The notes below the pieces were generated by a model. It saw nothing but the letters and a program-made list of their open reading frames with translations, was not told the origin of the DNA and did no database searches. Both the position numbers and the translations under genes were made by a program. Below are positions 25,058 to 32,466 of a DNA stretch of 64,000 bases, in pieces (the stretch's first letter is position 1; each line of letters begins with the position of its first letter). This DNA is from Allobosea lathyri (lineage in GTDB: Bacteria; Pseudomonadota; Alphaproteobacteria; Rhizobiales; Beijerinckiaceae): the NCBI RefSeq assembly GCF_900108245.1, contig NZ_FNUY01000008.1:62001-126000 (forward strand), read 5' to 3'.

Positions 25058-25606
25058 TTACTGGACGTGACGCCAACTCACCCCGCGCAAGACGCAACCG
25101 ACGGTTCCGTGTGACACGCCGAGCGTGTCCGCGAGAGCTCTCTGCGACGCACGCCCGCGCTGGCTTCGCAACCACTTGACGTCAGCTTCGGTGAGTTTTC
25201 TGAAATAGTGATCCTCTCCGTGTGCTTGGTTCATTGTGCCGTGATGGTGGCGGTCAAGCGCGTTGCTTGATCGTGTGCCGTAGCGCAGATTTTCTGCGGC
25301 GTTGTTGTCGCGTCGGCCGTCGCGGTGGCAAATCTCATGGCCAAGCGGGCAAGGACCCAACCAAGCGGAGGCCACGAGGCTGTGGACTGTCCTGCTCACG
25401 CGGACGCCGGGGCGGGTGAAGCTCACCATTCGGTAGCCATTCACCCCCGTACTCGCCTTCAACTGCTTGCCTTGTAGGTGTCGCGCTTCGTCGTCGCCGA
25501 AACGATTAACGACGTGACAGACGCGATCGACGGAACGAACACGTCCGCACCGGCTGACTTGGTAGAAACCCTCCCAGTCCAGCACATCGCGCCATTCTAT
25601 TCGCAT
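25058..25606 (-). CDS. NUMOD4/HNH homing endonuclease
   Basis: This 182-residue reverse-strand protein starts IEWRDVLDWEGFYQVSRCGRVRSVDR, a NUMOD4 module. It continues with an HNH_3 nuclease (HEICHRDGRRDNNAAENLRYGT), and ends in a helix-turn-helix (SQRALADTLGVSHGTVGCVLRGVSW). This is the build of a free-standing homing endonuclease. It is the only reverse gene in this block, lies 3 bp after the polymerase stop and overlaps no core gene, as expected for an inserted selfish gene. Confidence 0.9.
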   Translation of the reverse strand: MRIEWRDVLDWEGFYQVSRCGRVRSVDRVCHVVNRFGDDEARHLQGKQLKASTGVNGYRMVSFTRPGVRVSRTVHSLVASAWLGPCPLGHEICHRDGRRDNNAAENLRYGTRSSNALDRHHHGTMNQAHGEDHYFRKLTEADVKWLRSQRGRASQRALADTLGVSHGTVGCVLRGVSWRHVQ

Positions 25607-25669
25607 TTTCTCGCCCTTTCGCGTGGAAAGGGACCATTATACAAAATCGTCCAGAATGTCCATTCTGTA

Positions 25670-25698
25670 TTGACAAACGGGATACAAAACCGTACAGA
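25670..25698 (+). promoter_or_regulatory. Promoter for the RHH gene, with palindrome upstream
   Basis: TTGACA (25,670-25,675), 17-bp spacer, TACAGA (25,693-25,698). Directly upstream is an inverted repeat CAGAATG-TC-CATTCTG (25,652-25,667), a likely operator. It restarts transcription after the antisense homing endonuclease. Confidence 0.65.
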
Positions 25699-25723
25699 TC
25701 AGGGCAACAAGAACGGAGACATC

Positions 25724-25921
25724 ATGGCTCGCAAGACAAAATACGCCGAGGGCACCCGCCAGGTCTCCATGCGGATGCCGCTGGACCTGCTGGGCCAGAT
25801 CGACAAGCGCGCCCGCCGCGTCAACGCCCCGCGCGCCGAGGTCATCGTCGACACGCTGCGCTCGGGACTGTCGGGCGAGCCGGCCCCTACGCCGGCCGTT
25901 GAGGGGAGCATATTCGAATGA
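25724..25921 (+). CDS. Ribbon-helix-helix regulator
   Basis: A 65-residue protein (MARKTKYAEGTRQVSMRMPLDLLGQIDKRARRVNAPRAEVIVDTLRSGL) of the Arc/CopG type. The strand TRQVSMRMP is followed by two helices. The ATG at 25,724 follows ACGGAGAC. It is the first gene after a promoter with its own palindrome, so autoregulation is likely. It overlaps the next gene by 4 bp. Confidence 0.75.
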   Translation: MARKTKYAEGTRQVSMRMPLDLLGQIDKRARRVNAPRAEVIVDTLRSGLSGEPAPTPAVEGSIFE

Positions 25922-26172
25922 CGGTCAACGGGCCGCACCCGGAATACCCATTTCTAACGTGGGTAGAGACGGACGAAAAGACGTTGGACCTGTTCGCCGG
26001 GGTGTGGGCATTCCCCATCGCCACGCTAAGTCGCGCAAAAAAGCACTGGCACGCGCGCATCGAATTGCCAGGCCTCGGTCCGAGAAAGGCGCATGCGCCG
26101 CTTGCTGCGCAGTTTGAAGACACAACGTATGCCGTTGCTGAATTTTTCAAACGTTGTGGTGCTAAGTCGTGA
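25918..26172 (+). CDS. Small hypothetical protein
   Basis: An 84-residue protein (MTVNGPHPEYPFLTWVETDEKTLDLFAGVWAFPIATLSRAKKHWHARI). No family is recognised. It overlaps its neighbours by 4 bp on each side within the RHH operon. Confidence 0.6.
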   Translation: MTVNGPHPEYPFLTWVETDEKTLDLFAGVWAFPIATLSRAKKHWHARIELPGLGPRKAHAPLAAQFEDTTYAVAEFFKRCGAKS

Positions 26173-26492
26173 CCTTCGACGATATCCGCGCGTCCAACCC
26201 CGATCTGATCGTGAACCTCTACGGCCTGGAGCCGGGCGGGCTGGTGACGCTGGAGCTGATCACGCCTGGCGGGGACACCTTCACGTTCAAGGGCGAGACC
26301 GCTGCGGAGGCGATCGAACAGGCCTTCCCCGAGCGGCACGAATGCCCGAACACCGGCCATGCCTGCATACCGGGTTGTGACTGGCGCTCAGGCTGCGCCG
26401 GACTGCGCGTCCCGCTCAACCAGTGGCCCGAGCCGGACCCGCCGCTCTTCGACACCGAACCGTCCATAGTCGAGACCAACGTTTTCGACTGA
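26169..26492 (+). CDS. Cys-containing hypothetical protein
   Basis: A 107-residue protein from a GTG with a beta-rich first half (GGLVTLELITPGGDTFTFKG) and a cysteine-rich second half (ECPNTGHACIPGCDWRSGC) that could bind a metal. Its 3' end contains a bipartite element. No family is recognised. Confidence 0.6.
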   Translation: MTFDDIRASNPDLIVNLYGLEPGGLVTLELITPGGDTFTFKGETAAEAIEQAFPERHECPNTGHACIPGCDWRSGCAGLRVPLNQWPEPDPPLFDTEPSIVETNVFD

Positions 26493-26493
26493 T
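26462..26493 (+). promoter_or_regulatory. Bipartite element, copy 5
   Basis: GTCCATAGTCGA (one difference), 12-base spacer, then CGACTGAT. It spans the last codons of the gene ending at 26,492, just ahead of rtcB. Confidence 0.6.
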
Positions 26494-26519
26494 CCAACCG
26501 CCAACACAAGGAGACCCCT

Positions 26520-27686
26520 ATGAGCCTCATCTTCGGTCAGCATGACGATAACACGCTGGCGCAATTCGAGACCTGCATGTCCACCGGCAGCGCCGTCGCT
26601 GGCGTGCTCTGTGCCGACGGCCATCTCGGCTACAATCACCCGATCGGCGGGGTCGTCGGATACACCGACCACATCTCGATCAGCGGTGTCGGCTTCGACA
26701 TTGCCTGCGGCAACAAGGCCATCCGCCTGGACGTGCCTTACACCGAGATCGCCCCACGCATCGGCACGATCCTGCAGGATATCTCAAGGGTCATCAGCTT
26801 CGGCGTCGGTCGTGTGAACGATGAGCGCGTCGACCACGATCTCTTCGACAGCGAGCTCTGGAACGCCGCCGATGTGGCGCACTTGAAGGAGCTCGGGCGT
26901 TCGCAGCTCGGGACAGTCGGTTCCGGCAACCACTATGTCGACATATTCGAGGACTGCGCCGACGGATCAACCTGGATCGGCGTCCACTTCGGTTCGCGCG
27001 GCCTCGGCCACAAGATCACGACGAAGTATCTGACCGCTGCCGGCGCCAAGGACGACATGGTCTCGCCGCCGGCCCTGCTGGAGGCCGGAAGCGATCTCGG
27101 CCGGGGTTACCTGGCTGGCATCGAACTCGGCGGGCTGTACGCCTACGCTGGACGCGACTGGGTGGTGGAGAAGGTCCGCTCCGTCGTAGGAGGCGATGTC
27201 ACGTTCGAAGTCCATAACCACCACAATTTCGCCTGGCGTGAGACGCACGGCGGCGTCGACATGTGGGTGGTGCGCAAGGGCGCCACGCCGGCCTTCCCGG
27301 GGCAGTATGGCTTCGTCGGCGGCTCCATGGGCGACAACGCAGTCATCCTGCGCGGGGTCGATACGCCGCTGTCGGCGCAGACGCTCTACTCCACCGTGCA
27401 CGGCGCCGGGCGCGTCATGTCTCGCACCGCGGCGCGCGGCAAATACAACCGCAAGACAGGCGAGCAGCTGACCGAAGGACGCATCGGCCGTGACGAGTGG
27501 CAGGCCTGGATCAGAGAGCGGGGCGTGACGTTGATCGGTGCGGATCTCGATGAGGCGCCGCAAGCCTATCGTCGACTGCCCGATGTGCTCGCGGCTCACG
27601 CCGGCACGATCGAGATCGTCCACGAGTTGCGCCCGCGCGGCGTGATCATGGCGGGCGCGAGCGAATTCGACCCCTACAAGGATTGA
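26520..27686 (+). CDS. rtcB: RtcB-type RNA ligase
   Basis: RtcB joins RNA 2',3'-cyclic phosphate or 3'-phosphate ends to 5'-OH ends using GTP and manganese. The 388-residue protein retains GVGFDIACGNKA (Asp60, Cys63), GSGNHYVDIF, HFGSRGLGH, FEVHNHHNFAW, RKGATPAFPGQYGFVGGSMGD, and STVHGAGRVMSR with the guanylated histidine at His294. All metal and GMP-linking residues look intact. It is shorter than the E. coli protein at the C-terminus. It lies a few kb from a second, unrelated RNA ligase (30,937) and in the same prophage as two tRNA genes. Confidence 0.93.
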   Translation: MSLIFGQHDDNTLAQFETCMSTGSAVAGVLCADGHLGYNHPIGGVVGYTDHISISGVGFDIACGNKAIRLDVPYTEIAPRIGTILQDISRVISFGVGRVNDERVDHDLFDSELWNAADVAHLKELGRSQLGTVGSGNHYVDIFEDCADGSTWIGVHFGSRGLGHKITTKYLTAAGAKDDMVSPPALLEAGSDLGRGYLAGIELGGLYAYAGRDWVVEKVRSVVGGDVTFEVHNHHNFAWRETHGGVDMWVVRKGATPAFPGQYGFVGGSMGDNAVILRGVDTPLSAQTLYSTVHGAGRVMSRTAARGKYNRKTGEQLTEGRIGRDEWQAWIRERGVTLIGADLDEAPQAYRRLPDVLAAHAGTIEIVHELRPRGVIMAGASEFDPYKD

Positions 27687-27690
27687 ACCC

Positions 27691-28782
27691 ATGACCGCGA
27701 ACCCTGAAGCAACCTGGCGCGTTGTGCCGGCAGAAGCGATCGACTGGCTGATGGGCGCGCACCCTGACGGCTTTGAAAGGCCGGAAGGCGCCCGAGGCAA
27801 TTTCTGGTGGCGAACCGAGTTCAGCCGCCGCGCCATGCTGAAGGCCGCGCCCGTCCCAGGAAGGGAGGAGGAGATCGCGAGGGTCCTCGATCCTGACAGC
27901 TGGCGCACATACGACCAAGCCGTGTCCATCGCTCCCCGCAATGAGTTCATCATGCGGACGGCGAATTCGTCTGTGGCAAAGTCGCAAGAACAGGCCCGCG
28001 CCGTCCTCGCTCTCTTCGCAGCACAGCCCGCATCCGATGACGCGAAGTCGGGGAGCGTGCAGTGCGCGCAATGCGAAGGCACTGGATATGCGTTCAACCA
28101 GATGGATGAGCGCATGGAGGAGTGCGACGACTGCGGTCATACCGGCAAGCTCGATATTGATGGCACGCTGGTCCGCAACCTCGTCGGACTCGCCATATTG
28201 GACGGGGAGAACATCGGCCGATGGGCGAAAGATCGGGAACCCGCAGAGACGCTTGCTCTCCGTGAAGCCTCTTTGAACGGCAGGACCGGGCAAATCTTCG
28301 CGGCATTTACCAAGCCCGCATCCGATGACGCGAGCGACATCGACAGTCGAATGGTGGCTGCGGGCATGATCCCGCTGTCCGACCTCATCAGCGGCAACAC
28401 GCCTCTGGAGCGCTGGACAGCGCATACCGGCGTCAGCGATCTCGACACGTTCGAGCAATGGCTGAATAGGCGTCAGCGCGAGTTCGGGACCATGAGGGTC
28501 GGCTACGAGCTTGGCGACAAGGACAAGGCTGACGAGCTTTATGAATGGGTGCATTCGCACTTCGCCGCGTTCAACGAGGTCGCGGCCAATCTTCGACAGA
28601 TGAAACGCCGAATGGCCGAAGCCCCCACCAAGCCCGCATCCGATGACGCGCCGTTCGGTTACGTCGTCACGACAGGCGCGGGCCGAGACTATTTTCAGCG
28701 TCAAGCACCCGACCCGGAGCACCTTGGCGTGGACTGGATCGTCACCCCTGTCAACGCGGCTACAGTTCGGAGCAAGTCATGA
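27691..28782 (+). CDS. Modular hypothetical protein with zinc-finger and KPASDDA linkers
   Basis: A 363-residue protein built of short unrelated segments separated by PASDDA linkers at three places. One segment has CAQCEGTGYAF and CDDCGHTG, a DnaJ-type CxxCxGxG zinc motif. The other segments are unrecognised. The linkers are encoded by near-identical DNA (see the repeat entry), so the gene looks assembled by recombination at the linkers. It is in the accessory block after rtcB and overlaps the next gene by 4 bp. Confidence 0.6.
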   Translation: MTANPEATWRVVPAEAIDWLMGAHPDGFERPEGARGNFWWRTEFSRRAMLKAAPVPGREEEIARVLDPDSWRTYDQAVSIAPRNEFIMRTANSSVAKSQEQARAVLALFAAQPASDDAKSGSVQCAQCEGTGYAFNQMDERMEECDDCGHTGKLDIDGTLVRNLVGLAILDGENIGRWAKDREPAETLALREASLNGRTGQIFAAFTKPASDDASDIDSRMVAAGMIPLSDLISGNTPLERWTAHTGVSDLDTFEQWLNRRQREFGTMRVGYELGDKDKADELYEWVHSHFAAFNEVAANLRQMKRRMAEAPTKPASDDAPFGYVVTTGAGRDYFQRQAPDPEHLGVDWIVTPVNAATVRSKS

Positions 28783-28964
28783 AACCCGGTTGCTGCTCAG
28801 CGATAAGCCCATGCCCGCACCAACAGCGCGCGCCCGACACGATTTGCGACATCTGCTCTCGCGCTAACGCACTAGCCGATCGCGGACCAGCGCCGCAGTT
28901 CCTCGCCTATCAGGACGGTGAGTATAACGGCCCGTCCGATATCGACCCCGCATCCGATGACGCG
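28027..28964 (+). repeat. Four copies of an 18-bp linker repeat
   Basis: CCCGCATCCGATGACGCG occurs exactly at 28,027-28,044, 28,315-28,332, 28,633-28,650 and 28,947-28,964, always in frame for PASDDA. Degenerate versions recur in the next genes (about 29,293, 29,655 and 29,872). Confidence 0.9.
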
Positions 28965-29228
28965 CTCGCGAAGATGACGGCGGAGCGGGATGGCTGGAAG
29001 GATGCCGCGAAACGGTATCTCGACCTCTCAATTCGGAAAGACGACGTAGCTACAGACGCCCTTGCTGAGAGGGATGCGCTGCGGGAGGCGTTGAAGGCCG
29101 ACCTCATCAAAATCCGCGACCTGACAACCGACAGCATGGCTAAGCGCAGGGCGTCTCTTGCGCTTTTGAAGCTCGAAGCCCGCACTCTCGCCACCAAGGA
29201 GCCGAGCCATGATGCGCCGAGCCGCTGA
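28779..29228 (+). CDS. Hypothetical protein with linker repeat and coiled coil
   Basis: A 149-residue protein with a Cys-rich start (CCSAISPCPHQQRAPDTICDICSRA), one PASDDA linker and a C-terminal coiled coil (KMTAERDGWKDAAKRYLDL). No family is recognised. It overlaps both neighbours slightly. Confidence 0.55.
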   Translation: MKPGCCSAISPCPHQQRAPDTICDICSRANALADRGPAPQFLAYQDGEYNGPSDIDPASDDALAKMTAERDGWKDAAKRYLDLSIRKDDVATDALAERDALREALKADLIKIRDLTTDSMAKRRASLALLKLEARTLATKEPSHDAPSR

Positions 29229-29688
29229 TTTTCCCAACGAACCCGAAACTATCGGTGAACTGATGAAGGTTGACGAGATGACGGAGGCCGCCAAGCCCGC
29301 AGCCGAGGCCAGCGGTGTCGAAGCGATTAACCGCCTAGAACGCGCAGCAATGGCCTATGAACGCCTTGGCAAGCTGACGCGGGATGACGAGAAAACGCGG
29401 CAGCTGCGTAAAGACACTATCGCAGAGGTGGCGTTGGCGCGCATCGCCGTCATGTTGCAGTTCGCCACCCCTCCCGCGCCCGCCACGGTGGAGATGCGGG
29501 AAGCCCTTGAGTTCTACGCGAACACCGACAACTGGGTAGATACCCCGTCATGGGACGGCGATCCGAGCTGCATCACGCCGAAAGCCATACCGGTTAACCG
29601 CAGAGAGGCCGGATCGCCATGTGACTGCGGGGATAAGGCCCGCGCCGCCCTCGCAGCGCCCGCGACCGATGCGTCGGAGGGGCGCTAG
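29209..29688 (+). CDS. Hypothetical protein, accessory block
   Basis: A 159-residue protein with a helical middle (EAINRLERAAMAYERLGKLTRDDEKTRQLRKDT) and an AAKPAAEAS linker resembling the PASDDA type. The segment EALEFYANTDNW is common in small phage proteins of the ead/Ea22 kind. Function unknown. Confidence 0.55.
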   Translation: MMRRAADFPNEPETIGELMKVDEMTEAAKPAAEASGVEAINRLERAAMAYERLGKLTRDDEKTRQLRKDTIAEVALARIAVMLQFATPPAPATVEMREALEFYANTDNWVDTPSWDGDPSCITPKAIPVNRREAGSPCDCGDKARAALAAPATDASEGR

Positions 29689-29904
29689 ATGGCTGTAGAC
29701 CAGCAGTTCATTTCAGATGTCAAAGCGCTCGTTGAAGCGAGATGCAAACCCGGGGCTCGCTCGAAAGCCGAAGCCCGCGCCTTGCTCATATCCGAGGGCA
29801 TCATCGGCTCGGATGGGCGGCTCACGCCCGAATACGGCGGGCCCAGTCCTGTCTTCCACGCCAAGCCCGCGACCGATGCAGCCCCCACCCCGGAGGAGAA
29901 TTGA
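29689..29904 (+). CDS. Small hypothetical protein
   Basis: A 71-residue protein (MAVDQQFISDVKALVEARCKPGARSKAEARALLISEGII) ending in a KPATDAAPTPEEN tail like the neighbouring linker sequences. It starts right after the previous stop. No family is recognised. Confidence 0.55.
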   Translation: MAVDQQFISDVKALVEARCKPGARSKAEARALLISEGIIGSDGRLTPEYGGPSPVFHAKPATDAAPTPEEN

Positions 29905-29905
29905 G

Positions 29906-30343
29906 ATGAGATGTGATGGCATCCGCGAGACTCGCGCGCCTGCTTGGCAAGCGATCGACTCGGCGCCGAAGGATGGGACGCCGTTCGAGGCGCTATACGA
30001 CGATGGCTCAACCGAAGAAGGCGTGTATTGGGCTGAGGCACGGCAGTGCATCCTTGGTAGCCGGGCGGGAGAGCGCGGGCCCGGATGCATGTCGACAGAG
30101 GTTGGATTGCCCGTCGACCCGACGCACTGGCGGCCGATAGGTTCTGGCCAGACACTCGCGGATGCCCCAACAAAATCACCGGTAGAGGCTGAGCCGGTGA
30201 GCTTAGACGGCGATGCAATGAACGCGGCAGTCGGTGTGTTCCGAACCGTGCACGCTTCGAACGGCGGGAACCTTCACGATTCAATCTGGCGTGCGGTCGA
30301 AGAGTATCGCGCCCGTGCCCTCTCCGACATCAAGGGGCGCTGA
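29906..30343 (+). CDS. DUF551-like protein
   Basis: A 145-residue protein whose first part (PAWQAIDSAPKDGTPFEALYDDGSTEEGVYWAEARQ, then THWRPI) follows the DUF551 pattern seen in many prophage accessory genes. A linker (TKSPVEAEPVSLD) joins it to a helical tail. DUF551 has no known function. The ATG at 29,906 overlaps the end of the previous gene region. Confidence 0.65.
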   Translation: MRCDGIRETRAPAWQAIDSAPKDGTPFEALYDDGSTEEGVYWAEARQCILGSRAGERGPGCMSTEVGLPVDPTHWRPIGSGQTLADAPTKSPVEAEPVSLDGDAMNAAVGVFRTVHASNGGNLHDSIWRAVEEYRARALSDIKGR

Positions 30344-30344
30344 C

Positions 30345-30530
30345 ATGAGGAGATCGGTCATTTCTGGTTTGGGGCTCGCTGCGCTAGCGTCAGCGGCCAT
30401 GTTCCAAAACTCGTATCCCGATGAACTGCCTCGCTATAGCCGATGGAAGAAGCGCAAGCGCGTCAACCCGAAACGCGACGCTCAAGCGGCTGCGAGGCGT
30501 GCCCGCAAGATCACCCGGAGGAAATCATGA
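30345..30530 (+). CDS. Small basic protein
   Basis: A 61-residue protein with a weakly hydrophobic start (VISGLGLAALASAAMF) and a very basic tail (WKKRKRVNPKRDAQAAARRARKITRRK). It may bind nucleic acid or membrane; no family is recognised. It overlaps the next gene by 4 bp. Confidence 0.55.
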   Translation: MRRSVISGLGLAALASAAMFQNSYPDELPRYSRWKKRKRVNPKRDAQAAARRARKITRRKS

Positions 30531-30877
30531 CCGCCACCCCCGAGGCACAGGCCGGCGCTCCTGCGGATGTGGGGGCTGAGCCGGAAGACGCGCCGTGCTG
30601 GATGTCGGGAACACAAGCCGACGCATGGGCGGCCGGGTTCAATGCCGCGCAGGAGAAAGCCGCCACCGCCCTCCAAGCCGCCGAAGCGAGAGCCCTCGCA
30701 GCAGAAGCGGAGGCAGACAGGCTGAGGAGCGCGCTGGCGTGTGTGAAGCAGCAGTGCGACACGTCGGTTTACAACATCAGCCCGCGCGACCATGACGAGG
30801 CCGTAGTCCGGTCATTCCAGAGCATCGCGGATTACTGCGCCCGCACCGCTACCGTATCTGGCGAGGGGATGGGGTGA
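30527..30877 (+). CDS. Hypothetical protein with coiled coil
   Basis: A 116-residue protein with WMSGTQADAWAAGFNAAQEKAATALQAAEARALAAEAEADRLRSAL, a coiled-coil design common in phage accessory proteins of the ead/Ea22 group. No enzyme motif is visible. Confidence 0.55.
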   Translation: MTATPEAQAGAPADVGAEPEDAPCWMSGTQADAWAAGFNAAQEKAATALQAAEARALAAEAEADRLRSALACVKQQCDTSVYNISPRDHDEAVVRSFQSIADYCARTATVSGEGMG

Positions 30878-30936
30878 GTGAATCTGTTGTTGGCATCCGC
30901 GTGATTCCGGCCAGAACCTACAACCAAGGGTGACTT

Positions 30937-31497
30937 ATGAGGAAGATACCGACCATATTCGCCCGAGATTGGGCCGGCGACCGCAGCAGGGTCTTGGATG
31001 AACCGCACCCCGATTGTGCGTGGGTTTTTGAAGGAGAGGGCCGGGCGACGATCAAGCTGGATGGAACCTGCGTGATGGTCCGCGACGGAGAGCGGTTCAA
31101 GCGCCGCGAACTTGGGGCGAACGATCACATCCCGGCAGGCTTTGAGAACTCCGGCAAAGACCCTGAAACAGGCAAGGTCGTCGGCTGGATGCGTGTCGGT
31201 GACGGACCAGAGGACCGCTGGCATCGCGAGGCGCGCGGCGGCGATACTGACGGCACCTACGAGCTGCTAGGCCCAAAGATCCAAGGCAACCCAGAGCATT
31301 GTGAAGGGCACATGCTCGTCCCTCACGGCAGCATTTCCCCTGGTGATGAGCCGCCGCGCGACTTCGACGGCATGCGCGCTTGGCTGACCGGGCAGGATAT
31401 CGAGGGTTTGGTCTTCCACCATCCAGATGGTCGCATGGCGAAAATCAAGCTCCGCGACTTCGGATTGAAGCGCCCGAGTCTCGCGGATGCCAAATAG
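30937..31497 (+). CDS. ATP-dependent RNA ligase-like nucleotidyltransferase
   Basis: This 186-residue protein carries the covalent nucleotidyltransferase core in order. Motif I is K40-L-D-G (ATIKLDGTCVMVRDG), a motif III-like segment is Y108-E-L-L-G-P-K, motif IV is E156-G-L-V and motif V is K169-I-K. Compact RNA ligases of this kind join a 5'-phosphate to a 3'-OH through a lysyl-AMP intermediate. There is no OB or other C-terminal domain, so it is a minimal form. The ATG at 30,937 starts ahead of all motifs. Confidence 0.82.
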   Translation: MRKIPTIFARDWAGDRSRVLDEPHPDCAWVFEGEGRATIKLDGTCVMVRDGERFKRRELGANDHIPAGFENSGKDPETGKVVGWMRVGDGPEDRWHREARGGDTDGTYELLGPKIQGNPEHCEGHMLVPHGSISPGDEPPRDFDGMRAWLTGQDIEGLVFHHPDGRMAKIKLRDFGLKRPSLADAK

Positions 31498-31504
31498 AAA
31501 AAAC

Positions 31505-31535
31505 CCCGGCGCCATCCCATAAGGACAGCGCCGGG
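31505..31535 (+). terminator. Hairpin after the RNA ligase gene
   Basis: Inverted repeat CCCGGCGC / GCGCCGGG with a 15-base loop, 7 bp after the ligase stop and preceded by an A-run. A terminator for the accessory operon is likely. Confidence 0.55.
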
Positions 31536-31630
31536 TCGGACAGTGGATTGCGCTTCGCACAAAACCGTATTTCATTTACCCGCATCCGCTATCTGAGAGG
31601 CGGCGGGCTAGGACTGCTCCGAGGCATCAA

Positions 31631-31990
31631 ATGGGCGGCGCTATGAACACCGGAAAGAATATGCCTTGGGAGATGGCGGATACGGGCATTAAGCCCCAAC
31701 CCCCTGTCGAGGAGTTTTCACCACAAGCGCTTCGCTGGTATAGCTCCATGGCTGGGATGCTGGCGCTGCGCACAAGTCGAGCGGTCTTCCTGGGCCTCCT
31801 GGCGGTCGCCTTGTTGAAGGCTCAACCCTTCCCCGTCGCATCCATCTGGTGGACAGCCCTTTATATCGCGTTGCTCTCAACGATTTCCATGACCAAATGG
31901 GTGTCTGCCGGCGCGCTAGCGTTGCTTTTGGCTGGGGCAATCGTGCCCGTCGGAACCTGGCAGATGCTCGTGGAGCTGGCGCGCGGGTAA
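31631..31990 (+). CDS. Small membrane protein
   Basis: A 119-residue protein with a polar start and two or three hydrophobic segments (AVFLGLLAVALL, IWWTALYIALLSTI, AGALALLLAGAIVPVG). The ATG at 31,631 follows GAGG by 7 bases. It sits alone between two terminator-like hairpins. Superinfection exclusion is one possible role for such a gene, but nothing in the sequence proves it. Confidence 0.6.
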   Translation: MGGAMNTGKNMPWEMADTGIKPQPPVEEFSPQALRWYSSMAGMLALRTSRAVFLGLLAVALLKAQPFPVASIWWTALYIALLSTISMTKWVSAGALALLLAGAIVPVGTWQMLVELARG

Positions 31991-32007
31991 CGCACGTCTA
32001 CCCAATC

Positions 32008-32039
32008 GTCCATTCTCGCTGGCTACGAAACGGACAATC
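32008..32039 (+). promoter_or_regulatory. Bipartite element, copy 6
   Basis: GTCCATTCTCGC (two differences), 12-base spacer, then GGACAATC. It lies between the membrane protein gene and the terminator at 32,050. Confidence 0.7.
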
Positions 32040-32049
32040 CGCTACACAA

Positions 32050-32079
32050 AAAGACCGGGCTCGCGAGAACCCGGTCTTT
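32050..32079. terminator. Hairpin terminator
   Basis: A 10-bp stem AAAGACCGGG / CCCGGTCTTT with a 10-base loop, A-rich on the left and T-rich on the right, directly after bipartite element 6. Confidence 0.7.
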
Positions 32080-32118
32080 CCGCATTAAACTCCCAACCGC
32101 CAAGCTGGAGAGGCGTCC

Positions 32119-32466
32119 ATGTATAGCGCCCAAAACCTACAATCGCAAGACAAACCACACGATATTGATTGGCCAGCGCGGGCTCACTGGAGTGCGGTGG
32201 CCCTCCTGGCCCGATCCCTCGAAACCAACGATATCCCCCGCGACGCCAGCGCTGCGCTTCTAAAGCCGCAAGCCATCGGAGGCGCGAGCCGGGACGGGCT
32301 ACGCGCGTTCTACGCCCACTCCCACGGCAACCCGACGACCGCCGGCCAGACCGCACGGGAATGGGCCGATGCGGTGAACTGGAAACCCGGGTTCTACACC
32401 AGGATCAACCGAGATCGTCCGCTCATGACGGGCAACGCCGCGCTGTCGATCGAGGAAACACGATGA
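32119..32466 (+). CDS. Hypothetical protein upstream of primase-helicase
   Basis: A 115-residue protein (MYSAQNLQSQDKPHDIDWPARAHWSAVALLARSLETNDIPRDASAALLKP). No family is recognised. Its stop overlaps the primase-helicase ATG by 4 bp, so it is probably a replication accessory gene. Confidence 0.65.
   Translation: MYSAQNLQSQDKPHDIDWPARAHWSAVALLARSLETNDIPRDASAALLKPQAIGGASRDGLRAFYAHSHGNPTTAGQTAREWADAVNWKPGFYTRINRDRPLMTGNAALSIEETR

Noticed and set aside
31631-31990. Holin assignment for the small membrane protein
   Set aside because: It is far from the endolysin and spanin genes, which have their own holin-like neighbour at 43,195.
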